Source: Pseudopyrenochaeta lycopersici (lineage: Eukaryota > Ascomycota > Dothideomycetes > Pleosporales > Pseudopyrenochaetaceae). From it: a DNA stretch of 64,000 nucleotides. The notes beneath the pieces were generated by a model that was not told where the DNA came from, made no database searches, and saw nothing but the letters and a program-made list of their open reading frames with translations. Below, in pieces: positions 19,801 to 29,785 of this stretch. Position 1 is the stretch's first letter. Every line of letters starts with the position of its first letter. The stretch lies in contig NHZP01000028.1 of the NCBI GenBank assembly GCA_003313425.1, positions 496,001 through 560,000 on the forward strand, written 5' to 3'. Both the position numbers and the translations under genes were made by a program.

Positions 19801-22800
19801 CTTTTCTTCAGTGATGCGCTTGGTTTTACATGTCGCACATGAGTGCTACCATTAGAGAAGTATGTGCCTTGCCTGGTGAGTATGTTCACTTGCGGCATAA
19901 TTCTATTTCGGGAGTCGTAAACGGCGTAAGCATCGTCCCATGTATCATAGTCAATGCCAGCTTCTGAAAACGCTTTATGTATGGGGCCCATTTCGCGTGC
20001 TTCTTCTTGGTTATTGTCTGGTTCGATGTCTGAAAAAGTACTTGAAGACTGGCTTTGGGTCTCAGATAGACTGTCTGAATATGGATGTACCTGGTCGTTA
20101 CTGTCTTCCTCAGGGTGGCGCACAGTATTGTGACCAATCTGTGCGAAGTAGGGAGAGGTTTTGGAAACACTTCGGGTTGAGTAGCGAGGGACTTCTGGAC
20201 CGGTTTGTGTAGAATTAGGAAAACTCCCTGGGCTACTTGCGTGGGGTTGGGAGGTTGTTTCCAGGATCGACTCGTTGTCTGAAGCATCGTCATCCAAAGT
20301 TATGTCACCGATTGGAATTCGATTGGAGAGGGTTTCGCCGTCATGGTCGTCGGTCTGGCCTTGGCCATCGTCGACACGTGGTGCAGTAATGCGTACGACG
20401 CGTTTCTTATCTGGGTGCCAAGCTCTCAGTACGGCTTCAGTTTCGAAACCAACGAAGTACCCAATCCATCCTCGTGGTTGGAGAAGGGTTTTCTGTCTAT
20501 GCTCTGGTGGATAGGTGACATAGACCCGACTGCCGAAGATCCGTTCGATGTCGAGGTTTGGTTTGAGTTTGTAGAATGCCTCCCACGGCGTTATTTTCCC
20601 CTCGAGGGCCCGTGATGGTGATCTATTTTTGATCCAGATTGCATGTGAGAAAGCTTCAACCCACAGTGTTTCTGATAGGGAAACGTTCCTCATTGCTTCT
20701 TCTGTGCGTGTACCAAGTATCTTGGAAATTGTTGATGAGACGCTGTTTGTTGCTTCTTGCAGCATTGCTGAAGCTCGTTCTCTGTCTGTACGGAAACCTC
20801 TTTCCGCAACACCGTTCATATGGTGCGTGTAGGGTACTGAGTTTTCCAGAGAGATTGCATGTCGCTGGAACCAGTCTCGAAGTTCTCCATATAGTGGAAA
20901 TTCGTTGTCGAGCCGGTATGCGCGAATTGTCATGTTGTTCCGTTTTTCAATAGTCCGATGAAGATGTCGGAAAACTTCCGGAATCTTGTCCTTGGTTGCA
21001 TATCTTGCTGACCAGGTGAAACGAGTTGCATCATCGGTTATGGCCAAAATATATATGGTGCCATCCCACGCGCCAATGGGATATGGTCCCCAGGCATCTG
21101 CGTGCATTATTTCTCCTGGATTCGTGGCTCGTCGAGTTGCCGGATCTCTAGGGATTCTGTTTACTGCTCTGGTGGTAGCGCAGACAGGACAGATGGTACC
21201 CAATTTTGCCCGTAATTGTTTGTCAGTCAGATCAATGCCATTGCTTACTTTGAGGAGAGCCCTCAAGCTCTGAACGCTGAGGTGTCCCATTCTTCTGTGC
21301 CATTTCCAGACTGGGTCGTCGTAATCAAGTAGAGACACAACGAAAGGTGGCTGAACTCCTGGTGGGAGTTGTTGGTCCGGAGTTCGCGTAGAGTCTTCTC
21401 CCACTGCTTCAGCATCTCTTGTGCTGTTCGCTTGTAGTAAGATTGGTTCCCCTTGACTCGGTTGGAGGTCATTTGGGTGTTCCGGTGGGTCGATTTGTAG
21501 GTGAAAGAGTCCATCAATCAGGCTGGCATGGCCAATTTCAAAACCTTCAGCAGTTCTGATGGATATTCCTTTGATTCCCCAGACTCCTGTGAGTTTTGCC
21601 CTTTCAGCGATCCAAGAGAGTGACAGAATGTTGCATCTGGCGTCCTGAGCATAGGCCACATTGTGCAGCTCTAGTTCGACTGGTTCATTTCCATCGGTAG
21701 TTAGCTGGAGAAGTACAGTTCCAGCTCCTTCGATATGCAGGCCACCGTTATTTGCAGTTCCAACGGTGTATGTGATTTTCTGGAATTCAGAAAACCATGC
21801 TTTGTCATTTGCAATGCAGACATTTGCACCTGAGTCAACAATCCATTTGGAGCTTCGTTCCACTGCGTCATCCTTGAGCAGCATCATCGTTTGTGGATTG
21901 AGACCATCCATGAGTCGTGGCCTTCCTGGATACAGAGAGTCACCTGGATTGTTGTATTCCGGGACTTTGGCTTCGTCCTTCATGGAAGTATGTTTGTCCA
22001 GGTTCGTTATCTTGTCGCTTGATCCGGCATTTGCACATGTTGCCTCCCATTTGCTGCGGTGGAGCATGGCAGTGGCCACAATTCTGCCTGGGTGCTTGGG
22101 ATCATGTCGCGACTGAGGTTTGTGGTGATCCTTGGATCCCGTATTTTTGACGGTATTAACCTGTCCTTTGAACTGTTTCGAGGTTTCCTCGTGTTTGTTG
22201 AATTTGTTCTCCCTGAATTCGGGGTGCGCGATCCAGCATTCTGATTCGTTGTGGGTGCCCCACTTGTTGCATCCTTCACAGAGTTGCCGGTCTTTTCTCT
22301 CTCTTCCCTTGTTCTTTGCATCACTCTCTTTGTTATCCTTTTCTGATGCCAGCTGTGCCTCCACTCCTAGAAGATGTCCGTGAAGAGTTACCAGGTCGCG
22401 TGGAAGAGCAGCTGTTCCAGCCAAGAGGTTCCAGGTATCTAGGAATCTGTTGAAACGGTTCGGCAGGGAGCGTACGACCTTTGACATGAGTTGTTCGTCA
22501 CTGAAAGTGCCCTCGAGGTCGATGATGTCTTGTTGCAGGGTTTTGAGAGTGTTGATAAGATCAGATACTGATCCCTTGAACTTGAGTTGTTCGATTTTTC
22601 CTAGAGTCATGTCCAGGGCGCGAGCGTCATTCATCTTGCAGAGTCCCTTGAGCTTCTCCATTGCCAGCTGTGGATTCTCTTCATCCTTGATGCATCCTCG
22701 AAGGGCTGTGTTGATGGTGGTGGAGAGGAGGCCTCGTGCATATCGAAGACGTTTCTGCTGTTTTTCGTATTCGTCAAGATCGAGCTTGTAGAACTGGATG

Positions 22801-23084
22801 ATCAGACTCAGCTGATCGCTTGTCTGAGCATCCACACTGCTGCCGATTGGGTCAGCGTCTTTGGCGTTCGACTTCTTGCCTGGTTTGGCTTGAGTCGAAA
22901 CCCCAGAGAGGGTTGGTCGCGTTGGCTTGTCTTGGATAGTCTCTTCTCCGGTAAGGATATTCCAGACATTATTTGCCTCGGCGATGAACTTCAGGTCGCG
23001 CTTCCATGCAAGGTAATTTTCCTGGCCTTGAAGTACTTCGACCCGTGCTTCAACGGATTCGTTGGTGAGTTTGATGCTAGCCAT
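16887..23084 (-). CDS. Copia gag-pol polyprotein with tandem Zn2Cys6-type motifs
   Basis: Single frame of about 2065 aa from ATG 23084; the open frame extends upstream to 23129 without an ATG. Order: gag with a CX2CX5HX4C knuckle (about 269-283); protease DSGA (Asp417); integrase with HHCC zinc site and D663, D726, E761; then at 1108-1324 four motifs C-x2-C-x6-C-x8-C-x2-C-x6-C plus one degenerate copy; RT from about 1555; RNase H with YVDADWAG and CEAEYVA near the end. Ordinary Ty1/copia polyproteins are about 1300-1500 aa, so roughly 500 aa are extra. Cluster starts are C1108, C1155, C1207, C1253 and C1293. The RT motif reads YVDG (1736-1739) where YVDD is expected, which should abolish polymerisation. 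Gag and pol have no stop between them, so Gag:Pol ratio must be set by another means. Confidence 0.95.
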   Translation of the reverse strand: MASIKLTNESVEARVEVLQGQENYLAWKRDLKFIAEANNVWNILTGEETIQDKPTRPTLSGVSTQAKPGKKSNAKDADPIGSSVDAQTSDQLSLIIQFYKLDLDEYEKQQKRLRYARGLLSTTINTALRGCIKDEENPQLAMEKLKGLCKMNDARALDMTLGKIEQLKFKGSVSDLINTLKTLQQDIIDLEGTFSDEQLMSKVVRSLPNRFNRFLDTWNLLAGTAALPRDLVTLHGHLLGVEAQLASEKDNKESDAKNKGRERKDRQLCEGCNKWGTHNESECWIAHPEFRENKFNKHEETSKQFKGQVNTVKNTGSKDHHKPQSRHDPKHPGRIVATAMLHRSKWEATCANAGSSDKITNLDKHTSMKDEAKVPEYNNPGDSLYPGRPRLMDGLNPQTMMLLKDDAVERSSKWIVDSGANVCIANDKAWFSEFQKITYTVGTANNGGLHIEGAGTVLLQLTTDGNEPVELELHNVAYAQDARCNILSLSWIAERAKLTGVWGIKGISIRTAEGFEIGHASLIDGLFHLQIDPPEHPNDLQPSQGEPILLQANSTRDAEAVGEDSTRTPDQQLPPGVQPPFVVSLLDYDDPVWKWHRRMGHLSVQSLRALLKVSNGIDLTDKQLRAKLGTICPVCATTRAVNRIPRDPATRRATNPGEIMHADAWGPYPIGAWDGTIYILAITDDATRFTWSARYATKDKIPEVFRHLHRTIEKRNNMTIRAYRLDNEFPLYGELRDWFQRHAISLENSVPYTHHMNGVAERGFRTDRERASAMLQEATNSVSSTISKILGTRTEEAMRNVSLSETLWVEAFSHAIWIKNRSPSRALEGKITPWEAFYKLKPNLDIERIFGSRVYVTYPPEHRQKTLLQPRGWIGYFVGFETEAVLRAWHPDKKRVVRITAPRVDDGQGQTDDHDGETLSNRIPIGDITLDDDASDNESILETTSQPHASSPGSFPNSTQTGPEVPRYSTRSVSKTSPYFAQIGHNTVRHPEEDSNDQVHPYSDSLSETQSQSSSTFSDIEPDNNQEEAREMGPIHKAFSEAGIDYDTWDDAYAVYDSRNRIMPQVNILTRQGTYFSNGSTHVRHVKPSASLKKRKRCPRGQPSQDKCERCRKNGHVCKRSDPTSRCDHCNTCGLICSFAPDDDRRKGQPPQDKCDQCRQVRAVCRRSNPHSRCDKCQSVSRVCSFVPEDNKVPRWSDTYLPPEKKCYACTKERRRCYLTEDPKTCRNCPMRGYKCSFSGNVPRGTQDPKDKCKQCRKTKRWCEGGSAETRCIPCQKGRFRCSMLAPLNDPECVACQGSRRWGNARRCQAIPCLHCRTSGRTSCSFRVNPNTAVYHPILQNLHPKSMWHRIHDLGIQHECCARCAELGQDIDAIFHPDYEFPCNICIARQELLGTKEGATCLQSNDDGGYKRYFFRGILRGPPPQRLRSPPPMTEAGTTMGEDEEDWQTLDDSLDEDLEIQDSEVLIDPALLEPQANLVIASCLKKGNHSLSPLRLHSSSTTSTFSSPVSLRETADKGKITMEEASRPTICMMSVSANSLGPEPHNRKTALASTEWNQWEQAMQEEYNSLLENKTWEVVDRPTNRKVLTGRWVFKRKLGSDGEVARHKARFVVRGFSQIYGLDFDETYASVVKSASYRILFALQARYGWKCHQMDIKTAFLNGDLEHEIFVEPPEGYPEASNHVLKLCKSLYGLKQAPRQWYFKLRAFLEENGWRVSNFDPSVFIKDDENLIMEVYVDGINIFGQNEDRIIAMKRQLASRFNMTDLGLCAYYLGMHVHQEANGDVHLHQESYIQQILNRYGLQDIHPRKTPMRTSPKLTKYDGPPRALDFQRRYQSKVGALNYAMVVTRPDIAEAVGVVSRFCANPTEEHMKAVDDIYAYLKYTPNLGLHFKRNCADRELHAYVDADWAGCPDTRRSTTGYVVKLAGSPVSWSSRRQRTVAMSTCEAEYVAGYKATQEIIWIQNMINDLRIKALEATSTPLLIDNNAALKLTRNPELHDRTKHIELKYHFLREMTLSGRINTQRVSTKENLADLLTKPLPRDAHENLVNGLGMDKSSCIGLATCS

Positions 23085-23148
23085 GGCTGCAAACGTTTGA
23101 CTTCTTGAAGACCGGATTCGGACTATCACTGAAAGGGTGCAGTATGCA

Positions 23149-23165
23149 CAACCGGGCTCATAACC
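23149..23165 (-). promoter_or_regulatory. Copia primer-binding site (half-tRNA type)
   Basis: The 17 nt beside the 5' LTR read caaccgggctcataacc on the plus strand. The ctcataa core matches the anticodon loop of initiator tRNA-Met, with stem bases on either side. Copia of Drosophila and yeast Ty5 are known to prime from an internal half of tRNA-iMet rather than its 3' end, so this element probably does the same. Confidence 0.7.
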
Positions 23166-23334
23166 AGTTGAAAATGTGATTCTTCAAGTGTCTAGATTGA
23201 CCTATGGGCTTGTGTGTACTTATATACATGTAGACTGTCCCCGTCTACATAGGCAGACAAGCCACAGACTCCATCGTGGCGTATTTGCCTATAGGCATAT
23301 ACGCCACCTCGTCATGTGCTGTTCAGAAACAACT
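23166..23334 (-). repeat. Copia 5' LTR
   Basis: 169 bp, identical by eye to 16712-16880. In sense orientation it begins agttgtttctgaac and ends ttttcaact, followed by the PBS. Confidence 0.95.
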
Positions 23335-23339
23335 CCCTG

Positions 23340-25307
23340 TGGTATGCCTGTATTTATGCTATACTCTTGTGACTTGAAGCCATCGATAGCTATACGGGTA
23401 TGTCTGTTACTGAGAAAGCTTGCAATCCACCTGGCCGTCTTCTCGTCTACTCTTCGCTTCCGCAGGTTGTGCAGCAGCCGCGTGTGTGAGACGTTGTCGA
23501 AGGCTCCAGAGACGTCAAGCAGCAGGAGACTGGCCACTTGACCAGCTCCTCTGTTCCATGCACTGTATATCTTGCTCGTGACGGCATGGAGCGCGTGCTC
23601 AGTGGAGCGCATCTTCCTGCCGCCTATGTGTGTCGCTGGGAGCACACAATGTGTTTCCACTAGATGACTGAGCCGCCGGGCGATCACTGCATCCATCGTT
23701 TTGCCAACTGTGTTGAGTAGCGCGATTGGTCGGTATGCTTTTGGCACGGTGTAGTTGTCTTTGCCGGGCTTTCGCAGAACGACCGTAGTCGATCCGCGGA
23801 AATGTGATGGGCAGTAACCCAGACGTAGGCTGCGGTTGAAGATGGTCGTCAGGTGGGATGTAAGTAGTTTCGATCCTGCCTGTAAGGCTCGATTGATGAT
23901 ACCATCTGGGCCGGGAGCTTTGCGCGGTGACGCTGCACAGATGGCGTCCCTCACTTCCTTCTCTGTGATGGGTGGCAGCTCGATCTGGCCGTTGTACTCA
24001 GCGTCTCGGATGTCTTCAAGGTCTGCTTCTGGTGGTGGAGGAAAGAAGACATCGCGGAACAAGTCTGCCTTGTCCGCTGGCTCTATAACCTCGCGCTGTG
24101 TTGTCGGGTTTCGTATGCTAGGCGTAACCCGAGGCGCCACGTTGCCCCGGGTCTTCGCCCAGCTAGCAAGCTTCCAGAGCTTGTCTGGCGACTGTGCCGC
24201 GTCTTCTACCCGTTCTCTATGCATCTTTGTCATCGCTTTGCGGATCGTTCTTGCTTTGCGGTTTCTAGCTTCGCGGTACTCTTCCCACGATTGCTCTGTG
24301 TTGTACTGGCTGTGTAGTCTCTTTAGTCTTTTCGCTTCTGCGAGTACCGCCTTGCACTCCGCAGTCCATCCCTCCCTTGCTCGGGGTGAGAAGCATGTTT
24401 GCGGAACTGCTTTGTCGATTGCGCTTCTGATCGCCGTAATCACTTCATGGACGTAGCTATCAAGTGCCATCTTTGTCGCGGGTCTGCGTGTCGGTGGCAG
24501 GGCTTGCTGCAGGGCTTTTGTGTATGCTTTCTCGTCCATGCGCCTCCAGTTCCTCTGAGATGCCTTGTCTAGGTACTGCACAGTCGTATCCAACACGGTG
24601 CATATCGGTAGATGGTCTGAGTTGTGGTCGAGATCGCGATCGACCTGGCTTCTGATCACCCTGTCGTTGAGGCCCACGGTGACCAGGCACAGGTCGATGG
24701 TAGATTGCCAAGCCGCTTCTTCGTATGTGATAGTTCCCGGAGACAGTGTATTGCTAAGGTCAAAGTCTTCTATGATCGCTATTAACTCTTCCGCCTCTAG
24801 ATCTATGCGTCTGACGTTCAACCCTCCCCACAGGGGATGATGCAGGTTAAAGTCGCCAAGAAGTATCTGCTCGTTGTCCCTGTGCTCGTTAAGGACTGTA
24901 CGAATATCCGTCAGCGTAGATCCGGTGTTAGTACTGTTCCTTGTAGGGTTGTATATATTGTGTATAGTCAGTCGTTGCTGCTCCTGTCGTGCTTCGCTAG
25001 GCTCAATAATAAGAGAACAGATGTCTTTCGTGTGCTCCTTGAATCGCCACTGCTTATGGTCTATTCTCTTGTTTATGAAGAAGCAGACTCTGGCTGGGCC
25101 TTCTTCGGCTGCTGCTGGGTAGCAGAGATGGAAATCGTCCTTCGCTGGATGGTGAGTTGTCGCCATGAACGGGTTCCTCCACGGCTCCTGGATGGCTAGA
25201 ATGTCGTACTCGTGAACTTTAGAATCTCGAAGCAGAGTTGCCATCACTGTATCCCTCGATTTGCGCACGTTGTACTGTAGTATGCTTAATGTGGTGTGCT
25301 GATTCAT
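23340..25307 (-). CDS. LINE ORF2, 5' part (endonuclease and RT start)
   Basis: Starts at ATG 25307, which overlaps the ORF1 stop as ATGA. The N-terminal about 230 residues are an endonuclease/exonuclease/phosphatase domain (QYNVRKSRD, IQEPW, LLGDFNLHHPLWGG and a SDHLPI end). The RT fingers and palm follow, with APGPDGI, YRPIALLNT, LLLLDVSGAFDNV and TGIPQG. Translation is cut after GIPQG by the Copia LTR; a few LTR codons then lead to a stop. ORF2 resumes at 16711. The endonuclease would nick target DNA to prime reverse transcription. Confidence 0.92.
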
Positions 25308-26977
25308 GCTTCGGTCGTAGAATCGATTTCCATATGCTGAGTGCTGCTTTGTGGTAGTTGTGTGTTGACTCCAATTGCCTCAAGCGCTCTACGGCTCGGC
25401 ATGATGGTCCTCTGTGGTCGCTGGCTGCCAGCTCCTGATGGCGGCATGTTTTCCTGGTCCATTGGGTTGATTGTCGTTCCAGTATTGGTTCGCTTCTGTC
25501 CTCGTCCGGGCTGCGATCGGTTCCTGGTGAGCTGGACGACCTGTGTTGATGCCGCGTTCTGGCCGGATCTGCTTCTACGCACAGTAGCAGGCATCTCCAG
25601 CTGCACGGTCCTTCCTCTGGTTTCGGGTACATAGTGGTAGTGAGGCCGCATCTCGTATGCCATCTTTGCTTTGGCAATCTCGTCTTTCCTGGTTGGGCAC
25701 TGGCGGCTCCAAGCTTCGTGGTCGCCACGGCAGAGGGTACATTTCCTGGGCGCGTTCCGGTCCGACTTGGTTGGGCAGTCCCGGGTGTCGTGTTCCTGCG
25801 CACAGTAGCCACATGCTGTTGGTGCCTTGCACTGGGTTCCTATGTGGCCGTATTTTTGGCACTTGAAGCACTGCTTCACGCGGCACTGTCTCTCGTATCG
25901 CTCGCACTGGAAGACCTCGCCCTGCCAGACTAGGCCCTCGTCTATGATCTTGTTTGCGTCCTCTGGCTTGGTGAATTCAATGGTGATAGTTGATGCGATC
26001 TTAACGGCAGCGTCTCTGGTCAGCCATCCTATGTGTCGGATCTCAGCCTGGGGAATGAACGGTCTGTTGTCCTGCAGAATCTGGTTCCTGTTCTCTTCGA
26101 ACTTGTCCATATCCATCGTGTTAGTGCGGATGCCGTGAGCAAGGACGCCGTACGTCGGGATCTGTATGCTGGCCCCGTTGCCGATGCGCATGGCCCAATC
26201 GTCTGCGAACTGTCGGAGTGCTTCGACTTCAGTGCTAGTGGCTGCCTTGACGCTCAGGTCTCCGCTCTTAAGCTGGTTAGATGACACAATCTTCACGCTT
26301 GCAATGTTCTCATTCCCGCTTTGCTCGATTGCACGCTCCACGTGGGCTTTAAGGTTGCGGGGGTTCATCGCCCGAAGGGCCTGTACGGTGAGCGGATCTC
26401 TAATGTTCACGATGACCTCACGTTGCGTCTGCACAATTGGTGCTTTGCGACTCTGTGTATTATATGTACCTGCTAGTGGGGGACCTCTAGCTGCCGCTGC
26501 AGCGTATGACACTGGCCCGTTCGTCTGCTGTTGTGGTGCTTTATTCTTGATCTCTCTCGCCATCTCTAGGGTCGCTTTCCCTACTTCTGTTGCTTCTTTC
26601 GCAGCGGCCCTCGCCTCCTCTGCTGTGTTACCATTCTGCTGTATACTTGCAGCTGTCTGTTGCATGATTTCTGTAGTGTTCTTGAGCTCGCTCTTGATCT
26701 GATCGAGGGCTTGTGCGGTGTGTTCCGCAGTAGCTTTAGCTTCAGTTTGTGCGACCCTGAGGGCGTCGCAGATAGTGCCAAGGTCAGGCGTGTGCTGCGT
26801 CTTCAAGACGAACGTCAGTGCCCCGCGAATGACATCTCCAGCAAGGTCCGCTGGCACGGTCTGGCTACCATTGCGCTCGATAGTGTTCAGCACATCGTGA
26901 AGAAATGCGCTGAGGGCGGTAGCATGCTCGCGAAGCGGGGAAGGCCATGTCGCCCTTCGAGGCCACGGCGTCGCCAT
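25304..26977 (-). CDS. LINE ORF1 (gag-like, three zinc knuckles)
   Basis: 557 aa. The N-terminal half is helical and coiled-coil-like, rich in Ala, Gln and Glu. A central RRM-like region (VIVNIRDPLTVQAL...) is followed by three CCHC-type motifs (CFKCQKYGHIGTQC, CGYCAQEHDTRDC and CTLCRGDHEAWSRQC, about residues 370-430) and a basic low-complexity tail. The product would coat LINE RNA in the cytoplasm. ORF1 stop and ORF2 start share ATGA, suggesting termination-reinitiation coupling. The ATG at 26977 is the first in the element, about 130 nt from its 5' end. Confidence 0.9.
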   Translation of the reverse strand: MATPWPRRATWPSPLREHATALSAFLHDVLNTIERNGSQTVPADLAGDVIRGALTFVLKTQHTPDLGTICDALRVAQTEAKATAEHTAQALDQIKSELKNTTEIMQQTAASIQQNGNTAEEARAAAKEATEVGKATLEMAREIKNKAPQQQTNGPVSYAAAAARGPPLAGTYNTQSRKAPIVQTQREVIVNIRDPLTVQALRAMNPRNLKAHVERAIEQSGNENIASVKIVSSNQLKSGDLSVKAATSTEVEALRQFADDWAMRIGNGASIQIPTYGVLAHGIRTNTMDMDKFEENRNQILQDNRPFIPQAEIRHIGWLTRDAAVKIASTITIEFTKPEDANKIIDEGLVWQGEVFQCERYERQCRVKQCFKCQKYGHIGTQCKAPTACGYCAQEHDTRDCPTKSDRNAPRKCTLCRGDHEAWSRQCPTRKDEIAKAKMAYEMRPHYHYVPETRGRTVQLEMPATVRRSRSGQNAASTQVVQLTRNRSQPGRGQKRTNTGTTINPMDQENMPPSGAGSQRPQRTIMPSRRALEAIGVNTQLPQSSTQHMEIDSTTEA

Positions 26978-27186
26978 GACGCCTCAGTAGCAGTGGGCGC
27001 TGCTTCTGAAGTGCTGGCTAGTCGTTAGGCGTCTTGAGCGGACTTTTACGTGCGATATACTGCGTTAATTCCAAAAATTGAAATACTCGCTGTTGTCGTG
27101 TTTTTTCGAGGCACAGAGGTGTACAGCAGCCGCGTGAGCAGTATATTAAGAATGGCAGATTACTCAGCACCACACAAGAAAGAGTA

Positions 27187-29783
27187 CTCGGGCCCTTGCG
27201 GTCACTGCGTGATTTTTCAGAGAAAAAGCCCGTGCAAAGGCACGGGCCTCCTAGCTCAACGATCATCCCTAGCTCAACGATCACGACAACGCGTTTGACG
27301 TGTTCATGTACCCCACCATACAAATTTACGTGTAAAAGTACCTCACTATGTCTAAAAACTACCGTGATTCTGTTGCCAAGATATCTAAAGCAGTGCAAAT
27401 CCTCCGCTCGATGGATAACCCCAACATCGCCGCCTTCGCACGCGACCATAACTTACCCTACCAGAGGCTCAAACGCGCCTATCGAGGCGGCCAAAGCCGC
27501 TCTACACGCCCATCTACGAATAAGCTTCTTACAGAAGAACAGGAAGCTGCTTTAAAGCGTTTCCTTGACGCGATTGACGATATTGGCTTTGGTATTCATA
27601 AGAGTCTCATCAAACAACAAGCCGATGCCTTGCTAGCAGCGTCTCATCAGGATATTGGCCCACCACGTAGATGTGGCGATCACTGGGCAGAGAGGTGGCT
27701 TCAAGCCAATCCACAGTACCAAAAGGTAAAGGCGAAGCCTCTTGAGATCCAGAGGAAGCTTGCTCAAGAGCCTGAAGGTATTAAAGCTTGGTTTGAGAAG
27801 CTGAAGGCCAAAATTGATGAATTGGGAGTTCAACCAGAGGATATCTACAATATGGATGAAACTGGATGCCAGATTGGTGTTGCAAAGGGGAGCTACGTGT
27901 ACACGCGACTGGGCAAAGAGGTACCTGTCTATACTATACTATATGGCAAAGTACCAATTCTAATAGGCTCTTAGATCTATATGCCCCACTCGAACAACCG
28001 TGAGCTCATATCGCTCGTAGAGTGTGTGAACGCGAATGGCGACGTACTAGATCCAATGATTATTATCAAATCGAGTACAATCCTTGAAAAATGGATAGAT
28101 GATCTACCAGATCAGTACCTTATTGGCATATCAGATTCAGGATACTCCAACGATGAACTTAGCTTTGAGTGGATTAAGCACTTTAACCTACAGTCTCGGC
28201 GGAAGTTGCGTGGCGTATGGAGAGTTCTCCTACTTGACGGATATGGATCTCATCATACGCGTGAATTTATCCAGTATGCATGGGAGAATCAAATACTCTT
28301 ATTTACTCTTCCTCCGCATACGACGCATTTCCTACAGGTACTAGATGTTGGCTGCTTTCAGTCACTAAAATGGTATCACAGTAGGATGCTCCACTGGGCC
28401 TCAAGGACGGGCGCCAAGGAAATAAAGAAGGAGGACTTCTTAGCAACTATCTACCAAATTCGGCGAGAGACCTTTCGCCGAAAGACAATCCTAAGCGGTT
28501 GGAGAGCAACTGGCATCTATCCCTTTCAACCAGAGGTTGTTTTGAAGAAGCTTCGCGACTGGGAGACTACATCTAGCCCACCAAAACGTGTTCGACCAGT
28601 GGAATTTGAGGATCCTGAAGTCACGCGTCCTCAAACACCTACCTTTAACTCATCAGATCTAGATAAGGATAGTGTTTCATCGAATAGCTCAAGAGATCGG
28701 GAACTCCGTTGGAGCTACAAGGAGACTAGGAACAAGCTCTACAAGCTAAAATGGAGAGAGAGTTGCCCTAAATCAGCTCAAATACCCGTGCTTAAGCCTG
28801 GAACTAAAACCTGGTCAATGCCAAACGATCTACCGACTCTTGAGGCTCAGATGAAAATGATCCGAGGCGTCATCAAGGATACGCTGCCACCATCTCAAGC
28901 TATCGATATTGAGAAGACGCTTATCACTGCTACTGCGTGGGCTGCTACGGCGGAGAGCTTCAGACGTCAACTTGGGCATACGAAGGCGGCCGAGATTGCT
29001 CGTGAGGAGCGACGGAGGCGTACAAGGCGCAAGCTTACGTTTAAAGGAGGTGTTGTTTACGCTTCAGATGCTCGAGCAATAGTGAAGAAGCGTAAGGAAG
29101 ATGAGATTACAAGGCAGGAGAAGGACCTTCAAATACGGAAGGATCGCGAGGCGAGAGTACTTTGTAATAAGTACAAAAGGCTTCTGCCATCAATCCGTGC
29201 CGCTGCCTCAAGGATCCGGAAGAGACATCTCGCTGGAACGCCAATCTTCGTTACGGAAGGACTTGGTCTACTTGATCCTGACGATTGTCAAGCTGCCGCA
29301 GCAGTTTGTATGGAGAAGCTGACTAAACGGGGGCCGTTCAGACCACGCTCTGACCTATCTGAGGATATGCTTACTACGGCAGTGCAACAAGGGCTTGTCA
29401 CGCGTAGTATCAACGATCCTTATAACTCAAAGGTTACAGCTGCTATTAAGGCAAAAGAATGGGAAGAATACTACAGGAACGCTAACAATCGAGCCCTTGA
29501 TCAGCTAGATACACAGGCTACGGTTGTTGAAAGCGAGCTCGATGATATAAGTAACGACAGCGAGGTTGACTTTGAAATTGAAAGTAGCGATGCAGGAGAC
29601 TCTAGTTGACATATTGTATCAATTTGCGCGACATTAGTACTTTATTTCCTATATAAATTTGTATGAGAGTTGAAGCACCTGCGTCGTGATCGTTGAGCTA
29701 GGGATGATCGTTGAGCTAGGAGGCCCGTGCCTTTGCACGGGCTTTTTCTCTGAAAAATCACGCAGTGACCGCAAGGGCCCGAG
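27187..29783 (+). mobile_element. pogo-2 (Fot1-like) transposon with 101-bp perfect TIRs
   Basis: 2597 bp. Positions 27187-27287 and 29683-29783 are exact inverted complements over 101 bp. TA is duplicated on each side (27185-27186 and 29784-29785). Within each TIR the motif ctagctcaacgatca is repeated twice. The element sits inside the pogo-A fragment. Perfect TIRs and an open transposase suggest a recently active copy. Confidence 0.95.
27348..29609 (+). CDS. pogo-2 transposase (one intron)
   Basis: Exons 27348-27920 and 27975-29609 give about 735 aa. An in-frame TAG at 27972 would break the protein, but a 54-nt intron (gtacct...ctaat...ttag) removes it and joins GKE to IYMPHSNNRE, the expected family sequence. 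The protein contains HTH/CENPB-type DNA-binding N-terminal domains and the DDE_1 core with three acidic residues (NMDETG, LLDGYGSHH and QVLDVGCF). A long basic C-terminal tail ends in an acidic stretch. It is expected to cut and paste at TA dinucleotides in the nucleus. Confidence 0.92.
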
Positions 29784-29785
29784 TA

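Larger units (their letters stand above)
16712..23334 (-). mobile_element. Copia (Ty1-type) LTR retrotransposon
   Basis: 6623 bp, with identical 169-bp LTRs at both ends and a 5-bp duplication ccctg (16707-16711 and 23335-23339) in the LINE RT gene. LTR termini are agttg...caact. Internal features in sense (minus) order are a PBS next to the 5' LTR (23149-23165), one long gag-pol frame (23084-16887) and a G-rich purine tract gtgggag just before the 3' LTR. Identical LTRs indicate a recent insertion. Confidence 0.95.
14500..27107 (-). mobile_element. Full-length LINE (Tad1/I-like, with RNase H), split by Copia
   Basis: The element is flanked by a 13-bp target duplication, gaggcacagaggt, at 14487-14499 and 27108-27120. 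Without the Copia insertion it is about 6.0 kb. Sense is minus: a 5' leader of about 130 nt, ORF1 (26977-25304), ORF2 (25307 to 14819), and a 3' tail made of a (AATC)n microsatellite rather than poly(A), seen on plus strand as five tgat units from 14500. Domain order (EEP endonuclease, RT, RNase H) places it with Tad1/I-type non-LTR elements. Both ORFs are open apart from the Copia insertion, so the insertion is young. Confidence 0.93.

Noticed and set aside
23085..23129. Upstream extension of the Copia frame
   Set aside because: No ATG in the first 15 codons; the first ATG is at 23084, just inside the leader.
23149..23165. tRNA gene fragment with CAT anticodon
   Set aside because: Only the anticodon arm is present and it is exactly where a Copia PBS must be.
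27972..27974. In-frame TAG making pogo-2 look like a pseudogene
   Set aside because: A 54-nt GT-AG intron with a ctaat branch site removes it and restores the conserved GKE-IYMPHSNNRE join.
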